Below, one piece after another: positions 9,655-17,949 of a stretch of DNA of 46,461 bases (position 1 is the first letter of the stretch; each line of letters begins with the position of its first letter). The stretch is from Flavobacterium sp. BFFFF1 (GTDB lineage Bacteria > Bacteroidota > Bacteroidia > Flavobacteriales > Flavobacteriaceae): assembly GCF_002256285.1 (NCBI RefSeq), contig NZ_NKJE01000023.1, positions 1-46,461 on the forward strand, written 5' to 3'. The position numbers were made by a program, and so were the translations under genes. Below the pieces are notes generated by a model. That model saw only the letters and a list, made by a program, of their open reading frames with translations, made no database searches and was not told the DNA's origin.

Positions 9655-9687
9655 ATAAAAAAAAGGTACGCTTTGCGTACCTTTTTT
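9655..9687. terminator. Bidirectional intrinsic terminator
   Basis: Perfect 7-bp stem GGTACGC (9665-9671) / GCGTACC (9675-9681), TTT loop, flanked by an A-run and a T-run. It lies between the convergent metalloprotease and the 55-residue microprotein gene and can serve both. Confidence 0.92.
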
Positions 9688-9704
9688 ATTAAAACCAAAC
9701 TTTA

Positions 9705-9872
9705 CTAAGCTTGTTCTAATTTTCTCCTGGCTTTTTTCTCCTTCGCCAATTCGACCAATGCGCCTCCAACCCAATAGGTTACGAAACTCACCAGAAAAAT
9801 CATCAGCCAAAAGCCGATCGTTAGGACGGTAAGGAATGCTAAAAAGCCTAAATACTGTTGAAATTCAAACAT
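9705..9872 (-). CDS. 55-residue single-pass membrane microprotein
   Basis: An intact small frame on the minus strand, ATG at 9872, stop at 9705-9707, 55 residues. It begins MFEFQQYLGFLAFLTVLTIG and has one long hydrophobic segment (residues ~8-40) containing FVTYWVGGALVE, then a basic tail (KEKKARRKLEQA). The bidirectional terminator immediately downstream supports a real gene. Function is unknown; I do not recognise a named family. A charged cytoplasmic tail after a single helix suggests a small accessory subunit, which is inference only. Confidence 0.65.
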   Translation of the reverse strand: MFEFQQYLGFLAFLTVLTIGFWLMIFLVSFVTYWVGGALVELAKEKKARRKLEQA

Positions 9873-9990
9873 GTTTTCCGGAATTTATGAATTCTTTCCA
9901 AAGGTAAATGATATATTTTTACCAGCCAATAAAACCAGCCAAAATATTTTTTTAAACCCACGCTAATCCCTAAATTTGGCAAGGCTTTTT

Positions 9991-10078
9991 AGGAGCATTT
10001 TCCCGCTCTTCGCTGCTATCTTTCTGTGTTCTTACAAAAACACAAAAAGGATATCCGCTGCGATCGGGGCTAGGACGA
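9991..10078 (+). other. Structured leader element upstream of fumC
   Basis: Two hairpins: 9991-9996 with 10005-10010 (AGGAGC/GCTCTT, one G-U), and 10020-10030 with 10039-10049 (11 bp, one mismatch). The second is bracketed by near-identical CGCTGCTATC (10011-10020) and CGCTGCGATC (10056-10065). A GGGGCTAGG tail follows. From memory, similar sequences recur between genes in Flavobacterium. It could be a dispersed structured RNA or repeat (the Rfam Flavo-1 motif is one candidate I cannot test here). Confidence 0.45.
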
Positions 10079-10117
10079 CTCCCTGCCGGACAAACCAATT
10101 CAAATTAAATAACTACC

Positions 10118-11515
10118 ATGGAATTCAGAATCGAGAAAGACACAATGGGCGAGGTAAAAGTACCCGCCGATAAATACTGGGGCGCCCAGACAGAACGTTC
10201 CAGAAACAATTTTAAAATCGGTCCATCCGCTTCAATGCCGCTGGAAATTGTCCGCGGTTTTGCTTACCTCAAAAAAGCTGCCGCTTATGCCAATCACGAT
10301 TTGGGCGTGCTTCCCAAAGAAAAACGCGACGCGATAGCACAGGTTTGCGATGAAATTCTTGAAGGCAAACTGGACGACCAATTTCCGTTGGTAATCTGGC
10401 AGACCGGCTCTGGGACACAAAGCAATATGAATGTCAATGAGGTGATCGCAAACCGCGCACAAGTGTTGGCAGGCTTTAACATTGGCGAAGGTGAGGCCGT
10501 CGTTAAAGCAAATGACGACGTCAACAAATCGCAATCCTCAAACGATACTTTTCCAACAGGAATGCATATCGCTGCCTACAAAGCAGTCGTTGAAGTCACG
10601 ATTCCAGGTGTGGAAAAATTAAAAAAGACATTGGATGCGAAAGCTGCGGAATATAAAAATGTCGTCAAGATCGGACGAACGCATTTGATGGATGCGACGC
10701 CATTAACTTTGGGACAGGAGATTTCAGGTTATGCTGCACAGCTGGGCTATGGCTTGAAAGCATTGAAAAACACGCTTTCTCACCTATCAGAAGTCGCGCT
10801 AGGCGGTACTGCAGTAGGCACAGGATTGAACACCCCTGACGGCTACGACGTAAAAGTTGCCGCGTATATTGCACAATTCACAGGCCATCCCTTCGTAACG
10901 GCGCCCAATAAATTTGAAGCACTTGCCTCTCATGATGCGATCGTCGAAACACATGGCGCCTTAAAACAACTCGCAGTTTCCCTGAATAAGATTGCGAACG
11001 ACATTCGTATGCTCGCTTCAGGTCCACGTTCCGGAATTGGCGAAATATTAATTCCTGAAAACGAGCCGGGATCTTCGATCATGCCTGGGAAAGTAAATCC
11101 AACACAATGCGAGGCTTTGACGATGGTTTGCGCACAGGTAATGGGTAACGACGTCGCCATTTCGGTTGGCGGTATGCAGGGACATTATGAGCTGAATGTC
11201 TTCAAACCGGTTATGGCCGCTAACTTCCTGCAATCTGCACGGCTATTGGGTGATGCCTGTGTTTCTTTTGACGAGCACTGCGCACAGGGAATCGAGCCAA
11301 ATTATATACGCATCAAGGAATTGGTTGACAATTCACTCATGCTGGTCACCGCTTTAAATACCAAAATCGGTTATTATAAAGCTGCAGAAATTGCGCAGAC
11401 AGCACACAAAAATGGCACTACTTTAAAAGATGAAGCGGTTCGCCTCGGTTATGTTTCCGCGGAAGATTTTGATGCCTGGGTAAAACCCGAAGACATGGTC
11501 GGAAGCCTTAAGTAA
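10118..11515 (+). CDS. fumC: Class II fumarate hydratase
   Basis: A 465-residue enzyme converting fumarate and water to L-malate in the TCA cycle; class II enzymes are iron-free homotetramers. The protein is full length, begins with the typical [19 protein letters not shown] region and carries the fumarase/aspartase signature [11 protein letters not shown] near residue 318, with [17 protein letters not shown] and [16 protein letters not shown] blocks forming the active site. It has its own terminator directly after the stop. The region before the start holds the structured element at 9991-10078, which may affect its expression. Confidence 0.97.
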   Translation: MEFRIEKDTMGEVKVPADKYWGAQTERSRNNFKIGPSASMPLEIVRGFAYLKKAAAYANHDLGVLPKEKRDAIAQVCDEILEGKLDDQFPLVIWQTGSGTQSNMNVNEVIANRAQVLAGFNIGEGEAVVKANDDVNKSQSSNDTFPTGMHIAAYKAVVEVTIPGVEKLKKTLDAKAAEYKNVVKIGRTHLMDATPLTLGQEISGYAAQLGYGLKALKNTLSHLSEVALGGTAVGTGLNTPDGYDVKVAAYIAQFTGHPFVTAPNKFEALASHDAIVETHGALKQLAVSLNKIANDIRMLASGPRSGIGEILIPENEPGSSIMPGKVNPTQCEALTMVCAQVMGNDVAISVGGMQGHYELNVFKPVMAANFLQSARLLGDACVSFDEHCAQGIEPNYIRIKELVDNSLMLVTALNTKIGYYKAAEIAQTAHKNGTTLKDEAVRLGYVSAEDFDAWVKPEDMVGSLK

Positions 11516-11533
11516 AATTGTAAATACAATAGC

Positions 11534-11556
11534 AAAGTCCGCCATGAGCGGACTTT
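11534..11556 (+). terminator. Hairpin terminator of fumC
   Basis: Perfect 9-bp stem AAAGTCCGC (11534-11542) / GCGGACTTT (11548-11556), loop CATGA. The T-tract is weak (TTT then CTGCTTT). It lies between convergent fumC and corA. Confidence 0.75.
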
Positions 11557-11561
11557 CTGCT

Positions 11562-12644
11562 TTAAAACCATTTCTTTCTCCGGAAATAAAATACCATTAG
11601 GATTACCGTAACAAACATTACGCCAAGGACGATAAAGTAACCGTTTTTGCTCCGCAGTTCCGGCATGTTATCGAAATTCATTCCATACACGCCCACAATA
11701 AACGTCAAAGGCATAAAGATTACAGAAAAAATCGTGAGCGTTTTCATAATCTGATTCATCTTTTGTGCCTGCGATGAATAGAAAATATTTGAAGCGCTTT
11801 CGAGATTATTGACGTCATATTCGATCTGTTCCAAAAGCTCGAGCGCTTTTTGATGGAGGCGTGCAAAAAAGGTGTAGTTAGAACTTTCAATTCCATCAAA
11901 CTCATCGTCATCCTTAATGCTTTTCAATGTATAAAGCGCATCACGCAACGGCAGTATAGCCCGTTTTAGGTAGTTCAAATTTTCACGTTCGTGTTCAATC
12001 CTGCTTAGGAATTCCGATTTATGAGAATGCTGTGCCTCGATCAGCAATTTCTCAATATCGGCTTCATAGTTTTCAATTGTAATAAAAAAGTTTTCGATTA
12101 TGGCATCCAACATCAGATACAGCAAATAATCGTTTTTCTTTTTCCGGACAATCCCACCACCGGTACGAATCCGTTCCCTGATGTGGGAAAAGAAATCACT
12201 CTTTCGCTCTTGAAAAGACACGATTGTATTATCCGTCAATAAAAAACTAATCTGCTCAATTCTAACAGTATTAGATCCTGTTTCTTCGAGAATTGATTTA
12301 ATACTGAAAAATAACATGTTGTCAAATTCGTCTATACGGGAACGGCGTAGTACGTTCAAGACATCACTAATGATAAAAGTTTCAGTGCGCAGTACATTTC
12401 CTATTTCCTTTATGAGCTCAATATCGTGCAGCCCATGAATATTCAGCCACTTCACATCGAGTTCCTGCTCAGGGTCGTCGAGTTCTTTCCGAACCCTTTC
12501 GATGCTTACATTCCTATATTCCTCGTATCCCTCAACGTCGTAAACAAAAAGCTGCATTTCGACGGGGTCTTTCTTATAGCTTCCGGTATATTCAAATAAG
12601 TTTGGCTGTACTTTCCTTACTTTGCTGTATTTAATTCTTTTCAA
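11562..12644 (-). CDS. corA: CorA-type magnesium/cobalt transporter
   Basis: A 360-residue inner-membrane divalent cation channel. The N-terminal two-thirds form the cytoplasmic alpha/beta funnel with a long helical region; two C-terminal transmembrane helices follow, the first ending in the selectivity motif GMN at residues 321-323 (VYGMNFDNMPEL). The C-terminus FYFRRKKWF is basic, as usual. The start codon is TTG at 12644: an in-frame stop (TAG) lies two codons upstream and the next in-frame ATG would remove 29 residues. It is divergent from hutI with 68 bp between the starts. Confidence 0.93.
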   Translation of the reverse strand: MKRIKYSKVRKVQPNLFEYTGSYKKDPVEMQLFVYDVEGYEEYRNVSIERVRKELDDPEQELDVKWLNIHGLHDIELIKEIGNVLRTETFIISDVLNVLRRSRIDEFDNMLFFSIKSILEETGSNTVRIEQISFLLTDNTIVSFQERKSDFFSHIRERIRTGGGIVRKKKNDYLLYLMLDAIIENFFITIENYEADIEKLLIEAQHSHKSEFLSRIEHERENLNYLKRAILPLRDALYTLKSIKDDDEFDGIESSNYTFFARLHQKALELLEQIEYDVNNLESASNIFYSSQAQKMNQIMKTLTIFSVIFMPLTFIVGVYGMNFDNMPELRSKNGYFIVLGVMFVTVILMVFYFRRKKWF

Positions 12645-12690
12645 CGGCTATAATTTTTACATAAAGATAGGAGTTTTTAAATTTCCAATT

Positions 12691-12698
12691 TACATTTA
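12691..12698 (+). promoter_or_regulatory. Probable -7 box for hutI
   Basis: TACATTTA, seven of eight matches to TAnnTTTG, 15 bp before the ATG. No clear -33 box. In the same 68-bp gap a TATCTTTA on the minus strand (12664-12671) could serve corA. Confidence 0.4.
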
Positions 12699-12712
12699 CG
12701 AAAAATTCCCGA

Positions 12713-13951
12713 ATGACTACTCTACTTACGAACATCAGCCAGTTGTTACAAGTTCGTGAAATCCACGTTGACAAAGTTTCTGGCGCGGATATGGCTACAT
12801 TACCGATGCTTGAAAATGCCTGGGTGTTGATTGAAGGCGCGTATATTGCAGATTTTGGAACAATGGACTGTGTGCCGGATTTAAAAAATATCCGTAAGAT
12901 TGATTGCTCGGGACGTGTCGTTTTACCAGCCTGGTGCGACAGCCATACGCATCTGGTGTATGCCGGCAACCGTATCGGGGAGTTTGTCGATCGCATTAAC
13001 GGGCTAAGCTACGTGGAAATCGCTAACCGGGGCGGCGGCATTCTAAACTCAGCAAAAAAACTAAATGAAGCTGACGAAGATACAGTTTACCATGAATCAA
13101 AAATCAGGCTCGAGCAAATCATGCGCCTGGGAACGGGTGCCGTCGAAATTAAATCAGGCTATGGATTGACGGTTGCGGGTGAACTCAAGATGCTTCGCGT
13201 GATCAAAAGACTGAAAGAAAATTACCCGGTAGCCATTAAGGCCACTTTTCTTGGCGCACATGCTTTTCCTTCTGATTTTAAAGAAAATCATTCCGCATAT
13301 CTTGACTTGATTGTGAATGAAATGCTTCCCGAAATTGCAAAAGAAGGCCTGGCAGATTATATTGACGCTTTTCTTGAAACGGGTTACTTTTCAGTCGCAG
13401 AAACGGAACAGGTTATGGCGGCGGGAAAGAAATACAACCTGCTTTCGAAAATCCATGTCAACCAATTTACTGCAATTGGCGGTATTGAAGCCTGCGTGAA
13501 ACATGGTGCACTTTCGGTTGATCATCTCGAAGTATTGACCGACAACGATATTGAAGCGCTTTCCGGATCCGGAACAATGCCCGTTGCACTTCCCTCCTGC
13601 TCTTACTTCCTAAGTATTCCTTACACTCCAGCCCGCAAAATGATTGCCGCAGGTTTGCCTTTGGCATTGGCAACCGATTATAATCCCGGTACCACACCAT
13701 CGGGAAATATGAATTTTGTTGTAGCAACAGCCTGTATCAAAATGAAAATGACTCCGGAAGAAGCGGTAAACGCAGCGACCATTAATGGCGCCTATGCAAT
13801 GGGCATTTCGCAAACCCATGGCAGCATAACGAAAGGGAAGCACGCGAATCTAATCATTACCAAGCCGGTGACTTCTTTCTATCAACTTCCTTATGAGTTT
13901 GGAAATAATAACATAGAAGATGTGATCATTAACGGTGAAATTATCTCATAA
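12713..13951 (+). CDS. hutI: Imidazolonepropionase
   Basis: A 412-residue amidohydrolase that opens 4-imidazolone-5-propionate to N-formimidoyl-L-glutamate in histidine degradation. The metal-binding DSHTHLVYAG motif sits near residue 78 and NRGGGILNSAK near residue 104; KSGYGLT and KIHVNQF (second metal His) and the DYNPGT motif near the C-terminus are all present, and the length is normal. It is cytoplasmic and zinc- or iron-dependent by family. hutG lies 1.1 kb downstream on the same strand, while hutH and hutU are not in the window, so the pathway is split. Confidence 0.95.
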   Translation: MTTLLTNISQLLQVREIHVDKVSGADMATLPMLENAWVLIEGAYIADFGTMDCVPDLKNIRKIDCSGRVVLPAWCDSHTHLVYAGNRIGEFVDRINGLSYVEIANRGGGILNSAKKLNEADEDTVYHESKIRLEQIMRLGTGAVEIKSGYGLTVAGELKMLRVIKRLKENYPVAIKATFLGAHAFPSDFKENHSAYLDLIVNEMLPEIAKEGLADYIDAFLETGYFSVAETEQVMAAGKKYNLLSKIHVNQFTAIGGIEACVKHGALSVDHLEVLTDNDIEALSGSGTMPVALPSCSYFLSIPYTPARKMIAAGLPLALATDYNPGTTPSGNMNFVVATACIKMKMTPEEAVNAATINGAYAMGISQTHGSITKGKHANLIITKPVTSFYQLPYEFGNNNIEDVIINGEIIS

Positions 13952-13953
13952 AA

Positions 13954-13984
13954 AAAGAGCCCCCGTGGGGCTCTTTCTGTTTTG
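13954..13984 (+). terminator. Intrinsic terminator of hutI
   Basis: Perfect 10-bp stem AAAGAGCCCC (13954-13963) / GGGGCTCTTT (13967-13976), loop CGT, followed by CTGTTTT. Confidence 0.92.
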
Positions 13985-14007
13985 AATCAATAACCAACCG
14001 AAAAATT

Positions 14008-14898
14008 CTATTTTAGTGTAAAAGTCGTTTTAGAAACCAATTCGCCTTTGTCAAATATATTTACAAAATAACTTCCCTTAGCAAAATCCTTGCCATTCCC
14101 ATCAAGGTATTCACAAACGTCAACCGCCTGATTATTGTAAGGCACCACTTTCGTAAAACTATAAGTTAAACTCATATCGCCAAAGGTTTCCGTTTTCTTG
14201 TCGCCCAGTACATTGTTCTTGCTATCAATAATCTGGATATAATACGTTTTATCCCCCGATTTTGCAATTGAATTTGCAGCAATAGCGAAACAAACTTTAA
14301 CTTTATCGGCGCGGCTTGCTTTTTCAGTTTCGATTTGTTTACCGGAACTTCTTTCTTTGATAGCCTGTGTTCTCAAATTCATCACTACTAGTTTGGAACC
14401 CTTTTCAACGGTCTTGGCCAGATTCTCATTTTGCACAACCAAGGTATCATTAAACTTCTTTTGCTGTCCCAGCGCGACAACAGTGCTGTCCCTTTGTACG
14501 GTAAGCGTTTCGTTCTGCTTTTTAAGTTCTTCATTTTCAGCGACCAGCTTTTTCATATTGGCCTGAAGCGCGTTAAATTGCGCCCTGTATTTCCTTAAAG
14601 AAGAAGCATCTCCTTTTGATTTTTTAAGATCTGCAATAAGATTGACTACCTTCTCGCGTTCGGATATCAATTCATCCGAAACAGCAGTCTTGTCTTTTAA
14701 TGCCTGTTCATAGGTATTTTTTACAATGGCGAGGGAATCCAGAAGATTATCCTTTTCAGACTTCACCGAAGTTACTTCTGTCTCCATTTTTTTTGCATCG
14801 GTCGTCATTTTGAAAATGTAGGCAAGGCTACCCATCAGCAAAAGCGCCAAAACAACCACTACCGCTTTTAAACTTGAATTACTTTTTTGATTTTCCAT
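14008..14898 (-). CDS. Membrane-anchored coiled-coil protein of unknown function
   Basis: A 296-residue protein: short cytoplasmic N-terminus, one transmembrane helix (residues ~10-30, KAVVVVLALLLMGSLAYIF), a long heptad-rich region (~35-175) dense in Lys/Glu/Leu, then a ~110-residue globular C-terminal domain with beta character (KVKVCFAIAANSIAKSGDKTYY region to the end). Homologues in flavobacteria are often mislabelled as chromosome-partitioning proteins; no ParA motif is present. It likely spans the periplasm as a scaffold, which is inference. It is flanked by hutI and hutG but reads against them. Confidence 0.7.
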   Translation of the reverse strand: MENQKSNSSLKAVVVVLALLLMGSLAYIFKMTTDAKKMETEVTSVKSEKDNLLDSLAIVKNTYEQALKDKTAVSDELISEREKVVNLIADLKKSKGDASSLRKYRAQFNALQANMKKLVAENEELKKQNETLTVQRDSTVVALGQQKKFNDTLVVQNENLAKTVEKGSKLVVMNLRTQAIKERSSGKQIETEKASRADKVKVCFAIAANSIAKSGDKTYYIQIIDSKNNVLGDKKTETFGDMSLTYSFTKVVPYNNQAVDVCEYLDGNGKDFAKGSYFVNIFDKGELVSKTTFTLK

Positions 14899-14998
14899 AA
14901 AATAAATTTTTACTGATTTTCATAATAGTTTGGTGCTTATTCATTTAAACAAATTTAAAATAAACAATTCCCAAACCAAGGAAATTAACGTAAGTTTA

Positions 14999-15006
14999 TA
15001 CTTTTA
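14999..15006 (+). promoter_or_regulatory. Possible -7 box for hutG
   Basis: TACTTTTA, seven of eight matches to TAnnTTTG, 29 bp before the ATG at 15035. No TTTG at the -33 position. Confidence 0.35.
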
Positions 15007-15034
15007 TAGTATTTTTAAAACCTAAAATTTTGTG

Positions 15035-16078
15035 ATGGAAAAACTGATTCCTTTTACGATTTCTGATCTGGCAAAAGTGACAAACTTCAGGAGCGGCGAG
15101 ATAAAATTCGGCGAGAAGATGCACACCATTCCTGTTGGTGCCGACCCCGAGAAATTTATGAAAGCCTGCGAAGCGAAGTATGTGCTGTTTGGAATTCCTG
15201 AGGATATCGGCGTACGCGCAAATTATGGACGTCCCGGCACAGCGTCTGCCTGGTACAGTGCCATAAGCAGCATCGCAAACATACAGCACAATCGTTTTTG
15301 TAAAGGTGGAAGGATACTTGTCCTGGGAGCGCTGGATGTTAAAAAAGAAATGGAGGAAGTCGAAGGCTTGGATTTCAACATGATTGAGGATCGCAAGAAA
15401 CTCAGTGCCGCAGTTGAAAAAATTGATAAGGAAGTCGCCCATATTATATTTACAATCATAAAGGCCGGGAAAATTCCGATTGTTATCGGCGGTGGTCACA
15501 ACAACGCTTATGGAAATATTAAAGGTGCCGCACTGGCATTTGGAAAACCGATAAATGCCATAAATTTCGATGCCCATTCTGACTTCCGGATCCTTGAAGG
15601 AAGGCACAGCGGAAATGGTTTTTCATATGCCTATGAGGAAGGATTCCTTAGAAAATATTTTATTTTTGGATTGCACGAAAGTTATACCTCGAAAAACGTA
15701 TTGGACATTATCAAAAAAATTGAAGACAGGGTGCGATACAACACATATGACGAAGTCAATATCCGAAAGCAGAAGGGCTTTAATGAAGAAATGTTCAATG
15801 CGCTGAACTTTATCAGAAACGAGCCTTTTGGCATTGAAATTGACCTTGACGCATTACCCAATATTGCAAGCAGTGCCATGACCATGAGTGGTTATTCGAT
15901 TGAAGAAACCCGTTTGTTCGTGAGCTATTTTGGCAAAAATCCGAATGCAGCCTACCTCCATATCTGCGAAGGCGCTCCAGACTTAGGAGAGGATAAAAAC
16001 AAACACCTTATTGGGAAATTAATCGGCTATCTGGTCACCGATTTCATTAAAGCAAATTACGTGAGCGAGCCGTTATAA
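15035..16078 (+). CDS. hutG: Formimidoylglutamase (arginase/ureohydrolase family)
   Basis: A 347-residue ureohydrolase predicted to hydrolyse N-formimidoyl-L-glutamate to glutamate and formamide, the last step of histidine degradation. The binuclear manganese motifs are GGGHNNAYG, NFDAHSDFR and EIDLDAL. The ATG at 15035 is preferred over the GTG one codon earlier (15032). The gene's stop directly abuts the stop of the convergent DUF885 gene with no base between. The nearby hutI supports the assignment over a plain arginase or agmatinase, as does the divergent sequence of the third motif. Confidence 0.88.
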   Translation: MEKLIPFTISDLAKVTNFRSGEIKFGEKMHTIPVGADPEKFMKACEAKYVLFGIPEDIGVRANYGRPGTASAWYSAISSIANIQHNRFCKGGRILVLGALDVKKEMEEVEGLDFNMIEDRKKLSAAVEKIDKEVAHIIFTIIKAGKIPIVIGGGHNNAYGNIKGAALAFGKPINAINFDAHSDFRILEGRHSGNGFSYAYEEGFLRKYFIFGLHESYTSKNVLDIIKKIEDRVRYNTYDEVNIRKQKGFNEEMFNALNFIRNEPFGIEIDLDALPNIASSAMTMSGYSIEETRLFVSYFGKNPNAAYLHICEGAPDLGEDKNKHLIGKLIGYLVTDFIKANYVSEPL

Positions 16079-17806
16079 TTATTTAGTAATCATCAAATCC
16101 TCAATGTATTTCACCGGAGCACTACCGTAGCTAAGGAATGTTGCATGGAACTTTTTCAGGTTGAAATTTTTGCCTTCCTGCTTTTTATATAAGTCACGCA
16201 GTTCACAAATCTCGGTAAATCCGGTAAAATAAGAACAAAGCTGCACCTGTGTCAGACTCACACGCCGCCACTTCCCTTCTGCCTCAGCCTGTTGCTGGAA
16301 TGCCTCATCCATCAATAAATGAAGTGCCTGCGCCTTGCTCATGTTTTTGGTATGCACACCGATATCAAGAATCGTATTGCAGGTACTTCTTAAATTCCAC
16401 TTATAATACATCAGCCACATTTCGTCCGAATTTTTATAGCCATTTTCCAGCATCATCAATTCTGAATACACTGCCCAGCCTTCTACCATAGCGCCGTTGC
16501 CTGCAATCGATTTTATTAAACTTGGGGATTGATTGCTGTAAACCAGTTGTGTGTAATGTCCCGGAATCGCTTCATGGATATTTAAAATCTGAAGAATATA
16601 GTCGTTGTATTCCCGAAGATAACTTTCTGATTCTTCTGCGCTCCATCCTGAAAGACTGCCGACATTGTAATACGTTTTCGCATTTTTATCATACGGTCCC
16701 GGTGCTGAGATGGAAGCACCAGCGACACCGGCCATGTAATCCGGCTCTTTGCGCACCTCAAGCGGTTTGGACGGATCGATGTAAATCAAATCTTTTTGCC
16801 TTATGAAAGCCAGTAATTCCGGAAGCTGCTTCTCGATTTCCAGCTGAAATGATTCAGGCGACGTATGCTGTAACGAAATTTTGTCAATTACCTGTCGGAT
16901 CAGTTGGTTCTTGTCTTTAGGCTTTGGTGCATCGCCAAGGTATTTTTTCCACAGTTTATCGGCAATTGCAAACATTTTTGCATGCAGTTCGTTCTTGTGT
17001 TGGATCGCTTTGTCGTATATCTGCGCCGACGTGTATGCGGATTCAATGTCAAATTGAAACTTTTTATCATATAGCGCTTGCCCCAACCTGAAGTCCCTTG
17101 GCGTCTTGTTTTCTAAATGTTGCAGCCAGTTGATATAATCCTTAATGGCATCGATGGCTTTCACCGACTTGTTCTTGATTTCACTCTTCTCTGAATCTGA
17201 TAATTTCGAATTTGCAAGCACAGCCGGTAAGTCTTTCTCGAACACAGACAACCCACCTGTATTCTGCGCAATAGCCAGTGCTGTATGTTCTAAAGTGGGA
17301 TTTTTAATATTTCTCTTTGCGGCGGCATAGTAATCGGGAACCTTTTCTAATTTACGGCTGATGTTTCTCAGCCTGACTGCAAGCGAATCATAGCTTCCAT
17401 TCAGGATGTCCGCAAAAGAAGAACTGACATTGTATTCAGACGGATTCCACTCATAAGATTTCATTTCCTGTATATTGAAAATAAATCCGTTTAGCATATT
17501 CTGGACCATTTTTTGATCCGTATAGTTTGCCGGACTGAGGCTTTTTTCGTCGTACTTTTTTAATGAATCCAGATTGGCATTCGCAAATGCAAGCTGCTTT
17601 GTGAGCGTCTGGGCGTCATCAATCGAAAGAATACTGTCATATTTGTGAAATCCGCTTGCAGCCGCATAATCCGGGAAATTCAACCACAACGATTCGACAA
17701 AATTTTTAGAATAATTTTCAAAAGCGTTGTTCTGGTCTAATTTTTCTTTGTGACAAGAGGTTAATGTAATAAGCAGAAATAAGGCCAAGCAAGCTCTTTT
17801 CATCAT
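16079..17806 (-). CDS. DUF885 family lipoprotein, probable metallopeptidase
   Basis: A 575-residue lipoprotein: the signal peptide MMKRACLALFLLITLTSC ends in a lipobox with Cys18. The body is the all-helical DUF885 domain (PF05960) with the zinc-type motif HEAIPGHY near residue 414 and a downstream EGWAVYSE supplying the third ligand, an arrangement shared with M3/M32-like peptidases. It is probably anchored in the outer membrane or periplasmic face and hydrolyses peptides; no substrate is known. Two ATG codons (17806 and 17803) are possible starts. It is convergent with hutG with zero spacing and divergent from porX. Confidence 0.85.
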   Translation of the reverse strand: MMKRACLALFLLITLTSCHKEKLDQNNAFENYSKNFVESLWLNFPDYAAASGFHKYDSILSIDDAQTLTKQLAFANANLDSLKKYDEKSLSPANYTDQKMVQNMLNGFIFNIQEMKSYEWNPSEYNVSSSFADILNGSYDSLAVRLRNISRKLEKVPDYYAAAKRNIKNPTLEHTALAIAQNTGGLSVFEKDLPAVLANSKLSDSEKSEIKNKSVKAIDAIKDYINWLQHLENKTPRDFRLGQALYDKKFQFDIESAYTSAQIYDKAIQHKNELHAKMFAIADKLWKKYLGDAPKPKDKNQLIRQVIDKISLQHTSPESFQLEIEKQLPELLAFIRQKDLIYIDPSKPLEVRKEPDYMAGVAGASISAPGPYDKNAKTYYNVGSLSGWSAEESESYLREYNDYILQILNIHEAIPGHYTQLVYSNQSPSLIKSIAGNGAMVEGWAVYSELMMLENGYKNSDEMWLMYYKWNLRSTCNTILDIGVHTKNMSKAQALHLLMDEAFQQQAEAEGKWRRVSLTQVQLCSYFTGFTEICELRDLYKKQEGKNFNLKKFHATFLSYGSAPVKYIEDLMITK

Positions 17807-17949
17807 GGATAGATTTGTGTTTTTCGTCTTGTAAAGATAAGTTTTTCTTTATAAATTTATCAAAATCCGACGCTTCCAACTTTACAATAGTTTTAAGAAA
17901 ACATCGTTCAATAAATGTTAAATTGCCGAACAAATTCAAAAAATATCGC

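Noticed and set aside
14996..15607. 203-residue minus-strand frame over the start of hutG
   Set aside because: Antisense to clear ureohydrolase motifs and covers the hutG promoter.
17815..17949. N-terminal extension of PorX by 45 residues
   Set aside because: The sequence has no receiver-domain character, and the ATG at 17950 gives exactly the family length and start.
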